Translations under genes and position numbers: made by a program
The notes under the pieces: generated by a model
What the model saw: only the letters and a program-made list of their open reading frames with translations
The model's database searches: none
Told to the model about the DNA's origin: nothing
Assembly: GCA_934271655.1 (NCBI GenBank)
Contig: CAKQRW010000035.1
Span: 1 to 35,404, forward strand
Source: an uncultured Bacteroidaceae bacterium
Lineage (GTDB): Bacteria > Bacteroidota > Bacteroidia > Bacteroidales > Bacteroidaceae
Reading direction: 5' to 3'
DNA length: 35,404 nucleotides
Shown: positions 26,330 to 35,010 of the stretch, one piece after another
Layout: every line of letters starts with the position of its first letter
Numbering within the stretch: position 1 is the first letter of the stretch

Positions 26330-27220
26330 TTATAGTTCTCCGAAATAGTTTGTGTCAGCCAACTTCATGAGATATTGTCCGTATTGGTTCTTTATCATTG
26401 GCTTTGCGAGTTCGCGCAGTTTGTCTGCTGTGATCCATCCTTGCCTGAAAGCGATGCCTTCGAGACAGGCTATCTTCAGTCCTGTGCGCTTCTCCAGCAC
26501 CTCTATGAATGTGGATGCTTCAGAGAGAGAGTCGTGCGTGCCAGTGTCGAGCCATGCGAAGCCACGTCCAAGCAACTGCACCTTGAGGCTTTTCTCCTCA
26601 AGAAACTGCTGGTTGACTGTGGTGATCTCCAGTTCACCGCGAGGCGAAGGCTTTATGTTTTTGGCTATTTCCACCACTTTGTTTGGGTAGAAATAAAGGC
26701 CTACCACAGCGTAGTTGCTCTTTGGCTCTTTGGGCTTCTCCTCTATTGAGAGGCAGTTGCCTTCCTTGTCAAACTCAGCCACTCCATATCTTTCGGGGTC
26801 GTTGACCCAATAGCCAAACACGCTTGCCTTCCCGTTCCTGGCGTTCTCCACACATTCCTTCAGCATGCCCGAGAAACCGCGTCCGTGGAAGATGTTGTCG
26901 CCAAGCACGAGGCACACATCGTCATTGCCAACGAATTTCTCGCCAATGATGAACGCTTGTGCGAGGCCATCTGGTGAAGGCTGCTCGGCATACTCAAAGT
27001 GCACGCCGTAGTCTGAGCCGTCGCCAAGCAGGCGCTTGAAGCCTGGCAGGTCGTATGGGGTGGAGATGATAAGAATGTCGCGTATGCCTGCAAGCATCAG
27101 CACGCTGATGGGGTAGTAAACCATTGGCTTGTCAAAGATGGGTATGAGCTGCTTGCTCACTCCCTTGGTAATAGGGTAGAGGCGTGTGCCTGAACCTCCT
27201 GCTAAGACGATTCCCTTCAT
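26330..27220 (-). CDS. rfbA: Glucose-1-phosphate thymidylyltransferase RfbA
   Basis: A 296-residue cytoplasmic enzyme that forms dTDP-glucose from glucose-1-phosphate and dTTP, the first step of dTDP-rhamnose synthesis for surface polysaccharide. The N-terminal nucleotide-binding loop LAGGSGTRLYP, the following KGVSKQLIPIFDKPMVYYP, the GDNIFHGRG block and EEKPKEPKSNYAVVGLYFY are all diagnostic, and the length is standard. It stands alone here: rfbB, rfbC and rfbD are not in the window. A TATCTTTG promoter element precedes it and a terminator isolates it from the upstream nucleotidyltransferase gene, so it is probably transcribed on its own. Confidence 0.95.
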   Translation of the reverse strand: MKGIVLAGGSGTRLYPITKGVSKQLIPIFDKPMVYYPISVLMLAGIRDILIISTPYDLPGFKRLLGDGSDYGVHFEYAEQPSPDGLAQAFIIGEKFVGNDDVCLVLGDNIFHGRGFSGMLKECVENARNGKASVFGYWVNDPERYGVAEFDKEGNCLSIEEKPKEPKSNYAVVGLYFYPNKVVEIAKNIKPSPRGELEITTVNQQFLEEKSLKVQLLGRGFAWLDTGTHDSLSEASTFIEVLEKRTGLKIACLEGIAFRQGWITADKLRELAKPMIKNQYGQYLMKLADTNYFGEL

Positions 27221-27258
27221 AAGTAATATTTATTTGTTGCTATATGAGTAATTTTTCA

Positions 27259-27266
27259 CAAAGATA
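27259..27266 (-). promoter_or_regulatory. Putative -7 element (TATCTTTG) of rfbA
   Basis: On the minus strand TATCTTTG is an exact TAnnTTTG match about 40 bases before the rfbA start, identical to the element before ilvE. Confidence 0.65.
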
Positions 27267-27325
27267 GCGTATTTATTTTTTCTAATAGGCTTCTTGGATG
27301 AAAAAGTGAACCTGAAAAGGAAAAA

Positions 27326-27357
27326 AAGTGCCAGATACCCAAAGGCATCTGGCACTT
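27326..27357 (-). terminator. Terminator after the 27476-28396 nucleotidyltransferase gene
   Basis: AAGTGCCAGAT pairs perfectly with ATCTGGCACTT, with an inner CC/GG, and on the minus strand the stem is followed by a run of T. It lies about 120 bases past the stop codon. The remainder of the 27221-27475 gap holds the rfbA promoter and no credible gene. Confidence 0.85.
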
Positions 27358-27475
27358 GCTTGTTTTTAATGAGAAGTCTATAAATGTTTGCAACGACATC
27401 CGTCGCTATTCCAGCATGGCATTTCTGACACCTGCTTGGATATAGAATGATGAATGTCACCTTGCCTGATAGCTA

Positions 27476-28396
27476 TTAGAAAAGCTTGTTTGGATAAACT
27501 CCGTCTGCGACAAGCTTGGCGATGCGGTCTACTGTAGCCTGGCGGTCAGCTGCATATGTGACGCCAAACCATACAGATGTGGTGTCGAGCACCTCCACTG
27601 TCGCTGTGCCCTCGTTGATGAGCTTGTTGACCATGAGAGGAATGAAGAACTCTGCCTTGAGGTTCTCCATATTCTTTGGGTCTGAGAGAAACTCCTTGAA
27701 ATACTCTTCGCTGTACTCGAAGTAGTCTGGTGTGAAGCCCCACATGTTCATAGACACAGGCACCTTCTCGTCGAGTGGAATCCACTCGCCCTTCTCGTCC
27801 TTGTAGCAGATGGCATTGCCTTTGTCTGCCTGGCGCATAATCTCTGTGCGCTCAACGACATCTGTCAGGTGGCGGTTATCGTCATACTCGCATACGCCGC
27901 GGGCCACGGAGCCGTTCTCTGACAGAGTGTTGCAGCAACGGAAACCTACCATAGCGTACTTGTTCTTTGAGCCTTCTGGCAGCTCTGAGAGGAATTTGCC
28001 TACAGACATGAAAGCGTCGCGTCCGTAGAAGTCGTCACAGTTGATTACTGCGAATGGCTCCTTGATGACATCCTTTCCCATGAGGACTGCGTGGTTGGTG
28101 CCCCATGGCTTTACGCGTCCCTCTGGACACTTGAATCCTTCTGGAAGGCTGTCGATGCTCTGGAAGCAGAGTTCGCATGGAACGACTCCCTCATACTTAG
28201 AGAGAATCTGTGTGCGGAACTGCTCTTCGAAGTCTTTGCGTATCACCCATACAATCTTGCCGAAGCCAGCCTGAATGGCGTCATAGATGGAATAGTCCAT
28301 GATGGTCTCTCCGTTAGGGCCGAGTCCGTCGAGCTGCTTCAAGCCACCGTAGCGGCTTCCCATGCCTGCTGCAAGGAGAAAAAGTGTTGGTTTCAT
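27476..28396 (-). CDS. Sugar-phosphate nucleotidyltransferase (NTP_transferase family)
   Basis: A 306-residue cytoplasmic nucleotidyltransferase. The N-terminus LLAAGMGSRYGGLKQLDGLGPNGETIMDY is the nucleotide-binding signature of the family, and NCDDFYGRDAF supplies the metal-binding acidic residues. It differs from RfbA in the loop and in the C-terminal half, and resembles a group of Bacteroidetes proteins annotated only as nucleotidyltransferase. Substrate sugar and nucleotide are not evident; a role in cell-envelope sugar activation is likely. It follows ilvE by 74 bases on the same strand and ends at its own terminator, so it may be co-transcribed with ilvE although the functions are unrelated. 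Confidence 0.88.
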   Translation of the reverse strand: MKPTLFLLAAGMGSRYGGLKQLDGLGPNGETIMDYSIYDAIQAGFGKIVWVIRKDFEEQFRTQILSKYEGVVPCELCFQSIDSLPEGFKCPEGRVKPWGTNHAVLMGKDVIKEPFAVINCDDFYGRDAFMSVGKFLSELPEGSKNKYAMVGFRCCNTLSENGSVARGVCEYDDNRHLTDVVERTEIMRQADKGNAICYKDEKGEWIPLDEKVPVSMNMWGFTPDYFEYSEEYFKEFLSDPKNMENLKAEFFIPLMVNKLINEGTATVEVLDTTSVWFGVTYAADRQATVDRIAKLVADGVYPNKLF

Positions 28397-28470
28397 AGTC
28401 GTATAGTCTTTTTTATGTTTATATGTTAAGTTAATTAATCAGTTGCATCCATAAAGATGTCTTTCTTCAT

Positions 28471-29487
28471 TTAGCCTATGATGACCCTTGTCCAGCCGTG
28501 CTTGTCTGGCTCTGTGCCATACTGTATGCCGCGCAGCAGGTGGAAAAGCTTCTCGCTGACAGGACCTGGCTTCTCGCCGAAGACATAGCTCTTGCCAGTC
28601 TCGATGTCGTCTATGCGCGAGATAGGGGAGATGACGGCTGCTGTGCCGCATGCTCCTGCTTCCTCAAATGTGGACAGCTCCTCTTCTGGAATCTGGCGGC
28701 GCTCTACGGTCATGCCGAGGTCTTCAGCCAGCTGCATGAGCGATTTGTTTGTGATGGAAGGAAGGATTGATGTCGACTTTGGAGTGATGTAAGTGTTGTT
28801 CTTGATGCCGAAGAAGTTGGCAGCTCCTGCCTCGTCGATATATTTCTTCTCCTTGGCATCAAGGTAAAACTCGCATGCATAGCCCTTGTCATGGGCTGTC
28901 TTGTTGGCTCTGAGCGATGCGGCGTAGTTGCCGCCCACCTTGTAGATGCCGGTGCCAAGTGGAGCCGAACGGTCACAGTCACGGATGATGACATATGGAT
29001 TGGCATAGAAGCCACCCTTGAAGTATGGGCCTACAGGAGTGACAAAAATCATGAAGAGATACTCTTCTGACGGGTGCACGCCTACCTGGGCGCTTGTGCC
29101 GATAAGGAGAGGACGGATGTAGAGAGTGGCTCCGCTTTCGTATGGCGGTATGAACTTCTCGTTGAGTCTGACAACCTTCTCCACCATTTCAATGAATTTT
29201 TCTGTCGGCAGCTCAGGCATGAGAATGCCGCGGCAAGTGGATTGAAGGCGGGCGGCGTTCTCGTCTGGACGGAACACGCGCACCTTGCCGTCTGGACAGC
29301 GGTATGCTTTCAGTCCTTCAAAGGCCTCTTGTCCATAGTGCAGGCATGTTGCTGCCATGTGCATTGGGATAGTCTCTTCGGAGCAAACTTCTATTTCGCC
29401 CCATTTTCCGTTGCGGTAGTAGCAACGTACATTATAATCTGTCTTGTGGTACCCGAACCCAAGGCTTGACCAATCCATGTTTTCCAT
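28471..29487 (-). CDS. ilvE: Branched-chain amino acid aminotransferase
   Basis: A 338-residue PLP enzyme of fold type IV that interconverts leucine, isoleucine and valine with their 2-oxo acids in the cytoplasm. Diagnostic segments are LHYGQEAFEGLKAYR (about 49-63), IRPLLIGTSAQVGV, and GIYKVGGNYAAS, where Lys183 is the expected PLP-binding lysine, followed by YIDEAGAANFFGI and EEAGACGTAAVISP. Length and motifs match the longer (eukaryote-like) bacterial BCAT subgroup. The start at 29487 (MENMDW) could instead be Met4. Its promoter is probably the TATCTTTG element about 140 bases upstream. Confidence 0.96.
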   Translation of the reverse strand: MENMDWSSLGFGYHKTDYNVRCYYRNGKWGEIEVCSEETIPMHMAATCLHYGQEAFEGLKAYRCPDGKVRVFRPDENAARLQSTCRGILMPELPTEKFIEMVEKVVRLNEKFIPPYESGATLYIRPLLIGTSAQVGVHPSEEYLFMIFVTPVGPYFKGGFYANPYVIIRDCDRSAPLGTGIYKVGGNYAASLRANKTAHDKGYACEFYLDAKEKKYIDEAGAANFFGIKNNTYITPKSTSILPSITNKSLMQLAEDLGMTVERRQIPEEELSTFEEAGACGTAAVISPISRIDDIETGKSYVFGEKPGPVSEKLFHLLRGIQYGTEPDKHGWTRVIIG

Positions 29488-29626
29488 AATTGTATATATT
29501 GTATGTTTCGTTTTTTTTTATATTTCTTTTTCTTGCCATGCCATTGCCGTCTTATGGGTGTAAGCCTAAAGAGACTTTGCTGCCGGTCGGCTTTCTAAGC
29601 GTAAAATCAGTTGGCGATTGTAGATG

Positions 29627-29634
29627 CAAAGATA
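29627..29634 (-). promoter_or_regulatory. Putative -7 element (TATCTTTG) of ilvE
   Basis: An exact TAnnTTTG match on the minus strand in the 333-base gap 29488-29820. It implies a leader of roughly 130 bases before ilvE. I saw no recognisable riboswitch or leader peptide there, and no other feature in the gap. Confidence 0.6.
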
Positions 29635-29820
29635 TAAAAAATGTGAGAATTATTCAAGCTGTAGTGAGAATATTTTGTTTCTTTTGCAGCATATGAGTGA
29701 AAATATCATTTTCCCGCAACATTATGTTATGAGGAAAAAGCAAGTCAAAGTGTATGTTGGCGGAATCTTTTTGTGTTCTGCCTTTGTGCCTTCTGCCCGC
29801 TCTCTTGCCTGGCCTGCGTG

Positions 29821-32091
29821 CTATGTCCTGGCTTGCTCTCTAGCCATGTCTGCTATGACCATCTTTATCTCTGCGTATGAGTAGTCGTCTGGCAGCATGG
29901 CTTTCAGCTCGCTCAGACTGTATGCCCTGTTGACAGAGCGCACGATGCCGCGTACTATCTTCTGGCGTGTTTCTGGCACCACGTCGTTGATGCCTATCTC
30001 TCCTGTTTCCACAAAGTGGGCCAGGTGATTTTCTATGGTGCCAGTGGTGAGCGAACGCTTTTGGGCGATGTCGCTGATGCTCATGCCTGCCTGGTGCATC
30101 TTCAGCGTCTCTCTCTTTGTGTCTGTCTTTGTCTTTTTGGGCGCATCCTCTTTCTTCGCGCGCGGCAGCTTGGCTACGCTCGCTGTTGTGGTAAGTTCGT
30201 CGAGTGTGCTTTTTGCCTTGGCGTTGAGATATTCCGTTATGGTGAAGTCTTTGTCACGCAGCCGCTGGAACACTCCTGCCTTTATCTTGTATGAGAGTGT
30301 CATTGCGTCGAGGGCGTTGTTGTATTGCTTCTTCACTTGCTGGTTGTTGATGGCCACTCTGCACAGGCTCAGTATGGGCTTGTCTATCTCGTTGACCTTG
30401 TCGGCGAAATAGCCTGACGCCGCTTTGATTCTCTCTTGCAGCTTGTCGCGTCCTCCTGGCTGTGACATGAGGGCAGCGTATTGCGCGCGGAATTTGTCCG
30501 ACACGGCTGCCAGCTCGTTGTCTATCTTGGGCATCGCTTCCCTCAGCGCTGCCAGCAGCTGTGGCTGGGATGAATACATGTGCTCGTTGACCACCTTCAG
30601 CATGTAAGTGTGGTCGCTCCTGTATATGCGGAAGTCAAACATGTCGTTGAGCAGGGAGAAGTAGTATTGACGCATCATCTCCGGCAGTTTCTCCTCTGCT
30701 TTCTGGGCTTCGGCCGACTCCTTGTCGATGAAGGCGTTCACCGTGTTGTCTGTTATGATGGCGTGCCTGTCTATAGGGCGTGCCAGCACCATTCCCTCCA
30801 GCGTGCGGCAGCGGCTCAGGGCCACGTATGTCTGTCCGTGCGTGAAGGAGTCTGTGATGTCGAGCACCGCATGCTCAAAGGTGAGTCCCTGGCTCTTGTG
30901 CACAGTGATGGCCCATGCCAGCCTGAGGGGGTATTGCTTGAAGTATCCCTCCACCTCCTCTTTTATCTCCTTGCTCTCCTCGTCTATGGCATATTTGGTG
31001 TTTTCCCAGGTCTGCGGGGTCACGTATATGTCGTGCTGGTCTTCATGGCTCCGCACCACGATGGTGTACATGTCCTCTTCATTGTCCCAGACAATGTCTC
31101 TCACTGTGCCTATCTTGCCGTTGTAGTATTGCTTGGCTCCGCTGGGGTCGTTTTTGATGAACATGACCTGCGCCCCAGTCTTCAGCACCAGCTTCTCGTC
31201 TGCAGGATAACTGTTTTCTGGAAAGTTGCCGCTCACCTCTGCCATGAATGTCATGGCTGGAGCGGCTATCTTGCTTAGGCGCTCCTCGTTGTAGCGGTGC
31301 GCCATGTTGTTGTGGGTCGTCAGCCTTATCCATCCCGATTGCTCCGGAGGCACAAAGCCGGGCACATACCTCGCGTTGAGTGCGCTGAGGCATGAGCTGT
31401 CTGCCATGTTGGCTCTTATCTTGCCCAGTATGTCGATGAAGCTGGCGTCTTGCTGGCGGTATATGTGCTTCAGCTCCACTGTCACATACTTGGTCTGTTG
31501 CAGCGCATGGCTGGCAAAGAAATATGTGGTGTGGTAATATGGGGCGAGCATGGCCCACTCACTGTCTTTGGCCACGGGGGGCAACTGCTGCAGGTCGCCG
31601 ATGAGCAGAAGCTGCACGCCGCCGAATGGCTGGTTGATGCCACGGTGTCGCCTCAGCTCTTGGTCTACAGCATCGAGCAGGTCGCATCTCACCATAGATA
31701 TCTCATCGATGACAAGCAGGTCGAGCGTGCGTATCAGTTTCTTCTTGTCCTTGCCCATGCGGAAACGGTTCATGTCTTTGCTCTGCATGCCTGGCACCAT
31801 AGGCCCTGTGGGCAACTGGAAGAAGGAGTGTATCGTCTGGCCTTGCGCGTTGATGGCAGCCACGCCTGTGGGGGCGAGCACCACCATTCGCTTGGGCGAC
31901 AGCTCTCTAAGCCGCCTGAGGAAGGTGGTCTTGCCTGTGCCGGCTTTGCCTGTCAGGAAGACGGACACGTCGGTCTTTGCTATAAACTGCCATGCGAGGT
32001 TCATCTCGCGGTTGTGCGCTTGTCTCTGCTCTTCTTCGGCCATAGGCGCGAAGTCTTCTTCTTCCAGCTTGCTGAGGTAATCTTTTGCCAT
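29821..32091 (-). CDS. Pif1-type DNA helicase with C-terminal helix-turn-helix domain
   Basis: A 756-residue superfamily 1B helicase, expected to unwind DNA 5' to 3' and to deal with G-quadruplexes, R-loops or stalled forks. Walker A is GKAGTGKTT (48-56), followed by APTGVAAINAQGQTIHSFF, a Walker B LLVIDEISM, LLIGDLQQLPPV, and C-terminal helicase motifs TVHKSQGLTFEHAVLDI and YVALSRCRTLEG. After about residue 470 a helical region leads to a basic linker (PRAKKEDAPKKTKTDTK) and an HTH_40-like domain (about 655-740, MHQAGMSISDIAQKRSLTTGTIENHL). This long form is common in Bacteroidetes. It lies 93 bases after the esterase gene on the same strand. Nothing suggests mobility. Confidence 0.92.
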   Translation of the reverse strand: MAKDYLSKLEEEDFAPMAEEEQRQAHNREMNLAWQFIAKTDVSVFLTGKAGTGKTTFLRRLRELSPKRMVVLAPTGVAAINAQGQTIHSFFQLPTGPMVPGMQSKDMNRFRMGKDKKKLIRTLDLLVIDEISMVRCDLLDAVDQELRRHRGINQPFGGVQLLLIGDLQQLPPVAKDSEWAMLAPYYHTTYFFASHALQQTKYVTVELKHIYRQQDASFIDILGKIRANMADSSCLSALNARYVPGFVPPEQSGWIRLTTHNNMAHRYNEERLSKIAAPAMTFMAEVSGNFPENSYPADEKLVLKTGAQVMFIKNDPSGAKQYYNGKIGTVRDIVWDNEEDMYTIVVRSHEDQHDIYVTPQTWENTKYAIDEESKEIKEEVEGYFKQYPLRLAWAITVHKSQGLTFEHAVLDITDSFTHGQTYVALSRCRTLEGMVLARPIDRHAIITDNTVNAFIDKESAEAQKAEEKLPEMMRQYYFSLLNDMFDFRIYRSDHTYMLKVVNEHMYSSQPQLLAALREAMPKIDNELAAVSDKFRAQYAALMSQPGGRDKLQERIKAASGYFADKVNEIDKPILSLCRVAINNQQVKKQYNNALDAMTLSYKIKAGVFQRLRDKDFTITEYLNAKAKSTLDELTTTASVAKLPRAKKEDAPKKTKTDTKRETLKMHQAGMSISDIAQKRSLTTGTIENHLAHFVETGEIGINDVVPETRQKIVRGIVRSVNRAYSLSELKAMLPDDYSYAEIKMVIADMAREQART

Positions 32092-32184
32092 TGTGTGTGA
32101 TGAGATGTTATTGTGAGTAGAGTGACTTACTTCGGTGTGATGAAATGGTTTTTGAGCAGCTGCATGATTATGTGCACATGCTTG

Positions 32185-32988
32185 TTATTTGTACTCGTCC
32201 CAATCGGGATCTTTGCCGAAATCATTGTAGGCGTTGTTCATGCCTTCCTTCGTTATTTCAAAGTCACGGTTGATGGGGCGGCCCTCATCCTTCAGTGAGT
32301 GCGAGAACAGCCAGTCGTAGGTCTGGCGCATGTAGAAGATGCGGGCCGGACGCCCATGGTCAATGCCTGGCAGACGGGTGTATATGAGCCTTGAGTCGTC
32401 GCCTGTGTCTTTGATGGCCTTGACCACACGGTCGGAGGCCGACACTGGCACAGCCCTGTCTGCTGTGCCGTGCACTATCCACATGGGCAACTTTGACAGG
32501 CCGCTCAGGTCTTTCACCGTGCCTCCGCCGCATAGGGCCATGCCTGCGGCTATCTTGTCTGGATAGGTGGCGCACATGTCTATGGTGCCGAATCCGCCAA
32601 GGCTCATTCCGTATACGTAGATGCGGCTGCTGTCCACCTTGTAGTTCTTCTCCATCCACTCTATTATGTTCATGATCTTTTTCGGACTCCACGAGCCTCC
32701 CGGATTCTGGGGCGCCACGATGTAACAGTCTATCACACGCCCTTTCTCCAGCGCGTCCATAGGGCCATATCGTCTCACCTTGTTCATGTTGGTGCCGCAC
32801 AGGCTGGCTCCGTGCAGAAATACGAGCAGTGGCATATGCGCATTCTCGTCTTTGACTTCATAAGGGGTGTACATCCAGAAGTTGTATGAGTCTGCCACCT
32901 TGTTCCTGATGGCCTCGCATTTCGACTGCGCCGCCATTCCAAGCCAGCACAGCATGGCTATCATGGTCATAATGAATTTTCTTGTCAT
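32185..32988 (-). CDS. Secreted CE1-like alpha/beta-hydrolase esterase
   Basis: A 267-residue esterase when started at the ATG at 32988 (MTRKFIMTMIAMLCWLGMAAQ), which provides the signal peptide; the frame stays open for 15 codons upstream. The fold is alpha/beta-hydrolase: LLVFLHGASLCG oxyanion region, nucleophile Ser129 in GMSLGGFG, Asp177 in HGTADRAVP, His211 in GIDHG. This resembles feruloyl or acetyl-xylan esterases of the CE1/PHB-depolymerase-like group in Bacteroidetes. It is divergent from a GH43/CBM6 arabinofuranosidase-like gene, supporting removal of ferulate or acetyl from arabinoxylan. A non-carbohydrate carboxylesterase is the alternative. No C-terminal tag. Confidence 0.85.
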   Translation of the reverse strand: MTRKFIMTMIAMLCWLGMAAQSKCEAIRNKVADSYNFWMYTPYEVKDENAHMPLLVFLHGASLCGTNMNKVRRYGPMDALEKGRVIDCYIVAPQNPGGSWSPKKIMNIIEWMEKNYKVDSSRIYVYGMSLGGFGTIDMCATYPDKIAAGMALCGGGTVKDLSGLSKLPMWIVHGTADRAVPVSASDRVVKAIKDTGDDSRLIYTRLPGIDHGRPARIFYMRQTYDWLFSHSLKDEGRPINRDFEITKEGMNNAYNDFGKDPDWDEYK

Positions 32989-33187
32989 CTCTGTATATCT
33001 TTTGTGTAGAAAACTTTGCTGATTGAAAAACAATCTCTGTGATAAATGTGTGTGAAAATGCTTTTATATCCTGACGAAAGTGCATTTATTCATTGCGAAG
33101 TTATTAAAAAAAAACGAGCCACACAAGCCATGAAGCATTTTTTTTAAAATCACGTGCACCATATTTTTTTATAAGAAAAAAAAGACA

Positions 33188-33195
33188 TACATTTG
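33188..33195 (+). promoter_or_regulatory. Putative -7 element (TACATTTG) of the 33249 gene
   Basis: An exact TAnnTTTG match about 54 bases before the start codon. Its last four bases open a 14-base perfect palindrome TTTGCAATTGCAAA (33192-33205), which may be an operator over the start site. Confidence 0.6.
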
Positions 33196-33248
33196 CAATT
33201 GCAAAACAATGGAACTCTATATTAAGAACAAATTCAATTAGTCAAGTT

Positions 33249-34610
33249 ATGAAAAAACAGATTCTGACATTAGCTCTCACTGCGCTTTCTGCCACCGCTG
33301 TCGCGCAGAAGGCTAAAGACATCAACATGCCTATTATCCAGACAAAGTACACTGCCGACCCTGCTCCCTATGTGCATGGCGACACTGTATACCTTTTCAC
33401 CACCCACGACGAGGATGGTGCCAGCGGATTCCTTATGAAGGACTGGCTGCTCTACACCTCTACCGATATGGTCAACTGGCAGGACCATGGCGCAGTGGCC
33501 TCGCTCAAGGACTTCAAGTGGTACAAGGGTGACAACGGTGCCTGGGCAGAGCAGGTCATTGAGCGCAATGGCAAATGGTATATGTATTGCCCCATCCATG
33601 GCAATGGCATAGGCGTGCTCGTCGCCGACTCTCCCTACGGACCTTACAAGGATCCTCTCGGTCACCCGCTGGTGTGGCAGAAGGAGAACTGGGATGACAT
33701 CGACCCTACTGTGTGGATTGACGATGACGGACATGCATACATGTACTGGGGCAATCCTAATGTGTACTACGTCACACTCAACGAGGACATGATATCTTAT
33801 TCTGGCGAAATCAACAAGCTGCCTAAGATCAAGGACTACCAGGAAGGCCCATGGTTCTGGGCTCGCAAGAATGCGCGTGGAGAAAAGAAGTACTATCTTG
33901 CCTTCGCATCCACATGCTGCCCCGAGGGCATCGGCTACGCCATGAGCGACGCGCCTGCCGGTCCGTGGGAATGGAAAGGTCACATCATGAACCACACTCC
34001 TCAGACACGTGGCAATCATCCTGGCATCTGCGACTTCAAGGGCAAGTCTTATTGCTTCGGACTCAACTACGACATCTACCGCCTCCAGACAAGCGGACAT
34101 GCGGAGCAGCGCTCAGTGGCTGCCGCTGAGATGACATACAATGCGGATGGCACTATCAAGGAACTGCCATACTTCACAGAGTGCACGCTCAACCAGGTTG
34201 GCTCATTCGACCCCTTCCGTCGTGTCGAGGCTGAGACCATGGCTTGGGGCTATGGATTGAAGACTACCCGCGCCAATCCGTCTGGACCATGGAACCCGAC
34301 CCTGTTTGTGACAGACATTGACGATGGAGAATACATCAAGATACGTGGTGTCGACTTCGGCAAGGGAGCAACCCGTTTCACTGCATCATGCTCTTCGCAG
34401 CTCTATGGAGGCCGGATTGAAGTGCGTCTCGATGCGCCCGACGGATGGATAGCTGGCGTTGTGACTGTGCCTTATACTGGTTTCAAGTACAAAGAGTTCT
34501 CCACTGCACTCACAAAGGCTAAGGGCAAGCACGACCTCTACCTGGTCTTCCGCGGTGATGCCCGCCAGCAGAAGAACCTCTTCAACTTCGACTGGTGGAA
34601 GTGTGAATGA
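33249..34610 (+). CDS. GH43 (subfamily 29-like) alpha-L-arabinofuranosidase with CBM6
   Basis: A 453-residue secreted enzyme expected to release arabinose from arabinoxylan side chains. Signal peptide 1-20 (TAVAQ). The propeller holds the complete GH43 triad: base Asp37 (ADPAP), pKa-modulating Asp152 (DIDPTVWIDDDG) and acid Glu199 (YQEGPW). A CBM6 fills about 325-453 (RVEAETMAWGYGL ... FNFDWWKCE) as in arabinoxylan arabinofuranohydrolases of the XynD/AXH type. Complete, no C-terminal tag. It has its own promoter and is divergent from the CE1-like esterase; the pair forms a small arabinoxylan-debranching unit separated from the main locus by the core genes. Beta-xylosidase activity is a less likely alternative. 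Confidence 0.92.
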   Translation: MKKQILTLALTALSATAVAQKAKDINMPIIQTKYTADPAPYVHGDTVYLFTTHDEDGASGFLMKDWLLYTSTDMVNWQDHGAVASLKDFKWYKGDNGAWAEQVIERNGKWYMYCPIHGNGIGVLVADSPYGPYKDPLGHPLVWQKENWDDIDPTVWIDDDGHAYMYWGNPNVYYVTLNEDMISYSGEINKLPKIKDYQEGPWFWARKNARGEKKYYLAFASTCCPEGIGYAMSDAPAGPWEWKGHIMNHTPQTRGNHPGICDFKGKSYCFGLNYDIYRLQTSGHAEQRSVAAAEMTYNADGTIKELPYFTECTLNQVGSFDPFRRVEAETMAWGYGLKTTRANPSGPWNPTLFVTDIDDGEYIKIRGVDFGKGATRFTASCSSQLYGGRIEVRLDAPDGWIAGVVTVPYTGFKYKEFSTALTKAKGKHDLYLVFRGDARQQKNLFNFDWWKCE

Positions 34611-34676
34611 TTGCAGGCATGCATTTGCATAGCCAGCACATAGATGTGACAATGCTTTGTGCCATAACGACGAAAT

Positions 34677-34874
34677 AAGTAGGTGCTCAAAATTATTTTA
34701 TAGTTTCGAAGTAAGCCGCTTTCATATTTGCCGCTCTCATATTTGCCGCTCTCTCTCGGTCATATTTTCCTTCTGTTTGTAAGTCACTATGCCAGCGTAG
34801 CTCCTTCAAACAGAAGAATAACCTGCCTCAAGATAGAGCACGCCAAATATAAAAATAATTATGAGCACTTGCTT
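34677..34874. repeat. Inverted-repeat element downstream of the GH43/CBM6 gene
   Basis: AAGTAGGTGCTCAAAATT (34677) and its near complement ending GAGCACTTGCTT (34848-34874) form about 27-bp arms of an inverted repeat. Inside it are a 15-bp tandem GCCGCTTTCATATTT / GCCGCTCTCATATTT (34715-34744) and a perfect inner inverted repeat CTTCTGTTTG / CAAACAGAAG (34770-34779, 34807-34816). No ORF lies inside. A related TTGAGCACCTGCTT motif occurs at 11481 before array 1. It could be a degenerate MITE or a set of terminators. Confidence 0.5.
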
Positions 34875-34886
34875 ATATAAAAACAT

Positions 34887-34955
34887 GAGTCGCCCTGTAA
34901 GGGCAAAAGTCCTGTGTCATTGAGTCATGGGGCTTTTGCCCATACAGGGCGATTC
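34887..34955. repeat. Long near-perfect hairpin (30-bp arms)
   Basis: Arms 34887-34916 and 34926-34955 share GTCGCCCTGTA and GGGCAAAAG in inverted orientation, about 25 of 30 positions pairing plus G-T wobbles, loop TCATTGAGT. TTTT follows directly at 34956, so it could act as a terminator for distal plus-strand transcription, but it lies about 280 bases after the nearest gene. Confidence 0.7.
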
Positions 34956-35010
34956 TTTTGGATCAGTGGATTTTCCCGGTTGGCGACTGGTGAACATGAT
35001 GTAAATATAA

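Noticed and set aside
27230..27460. 76-residue minus-strand open frame between rfbA and the nucleotidyltransferase gene
   Set aside because: It spans a strong terminator and the rfbA promoter and has low-complexity composition.
29821..32091. Helicase as part of a mobile element
   Set aside because: No transposase, integrase or terminal repeats nearby; this long Pif1 form with an HTH domain is common in Bacteroidetes chromosomes.
33157..33162. CACCAT half-site before the GH43/CBM6 gene
   Set aside because: No partner 21 bp away, no TGAACGATT, and a different distance to the -7 element.
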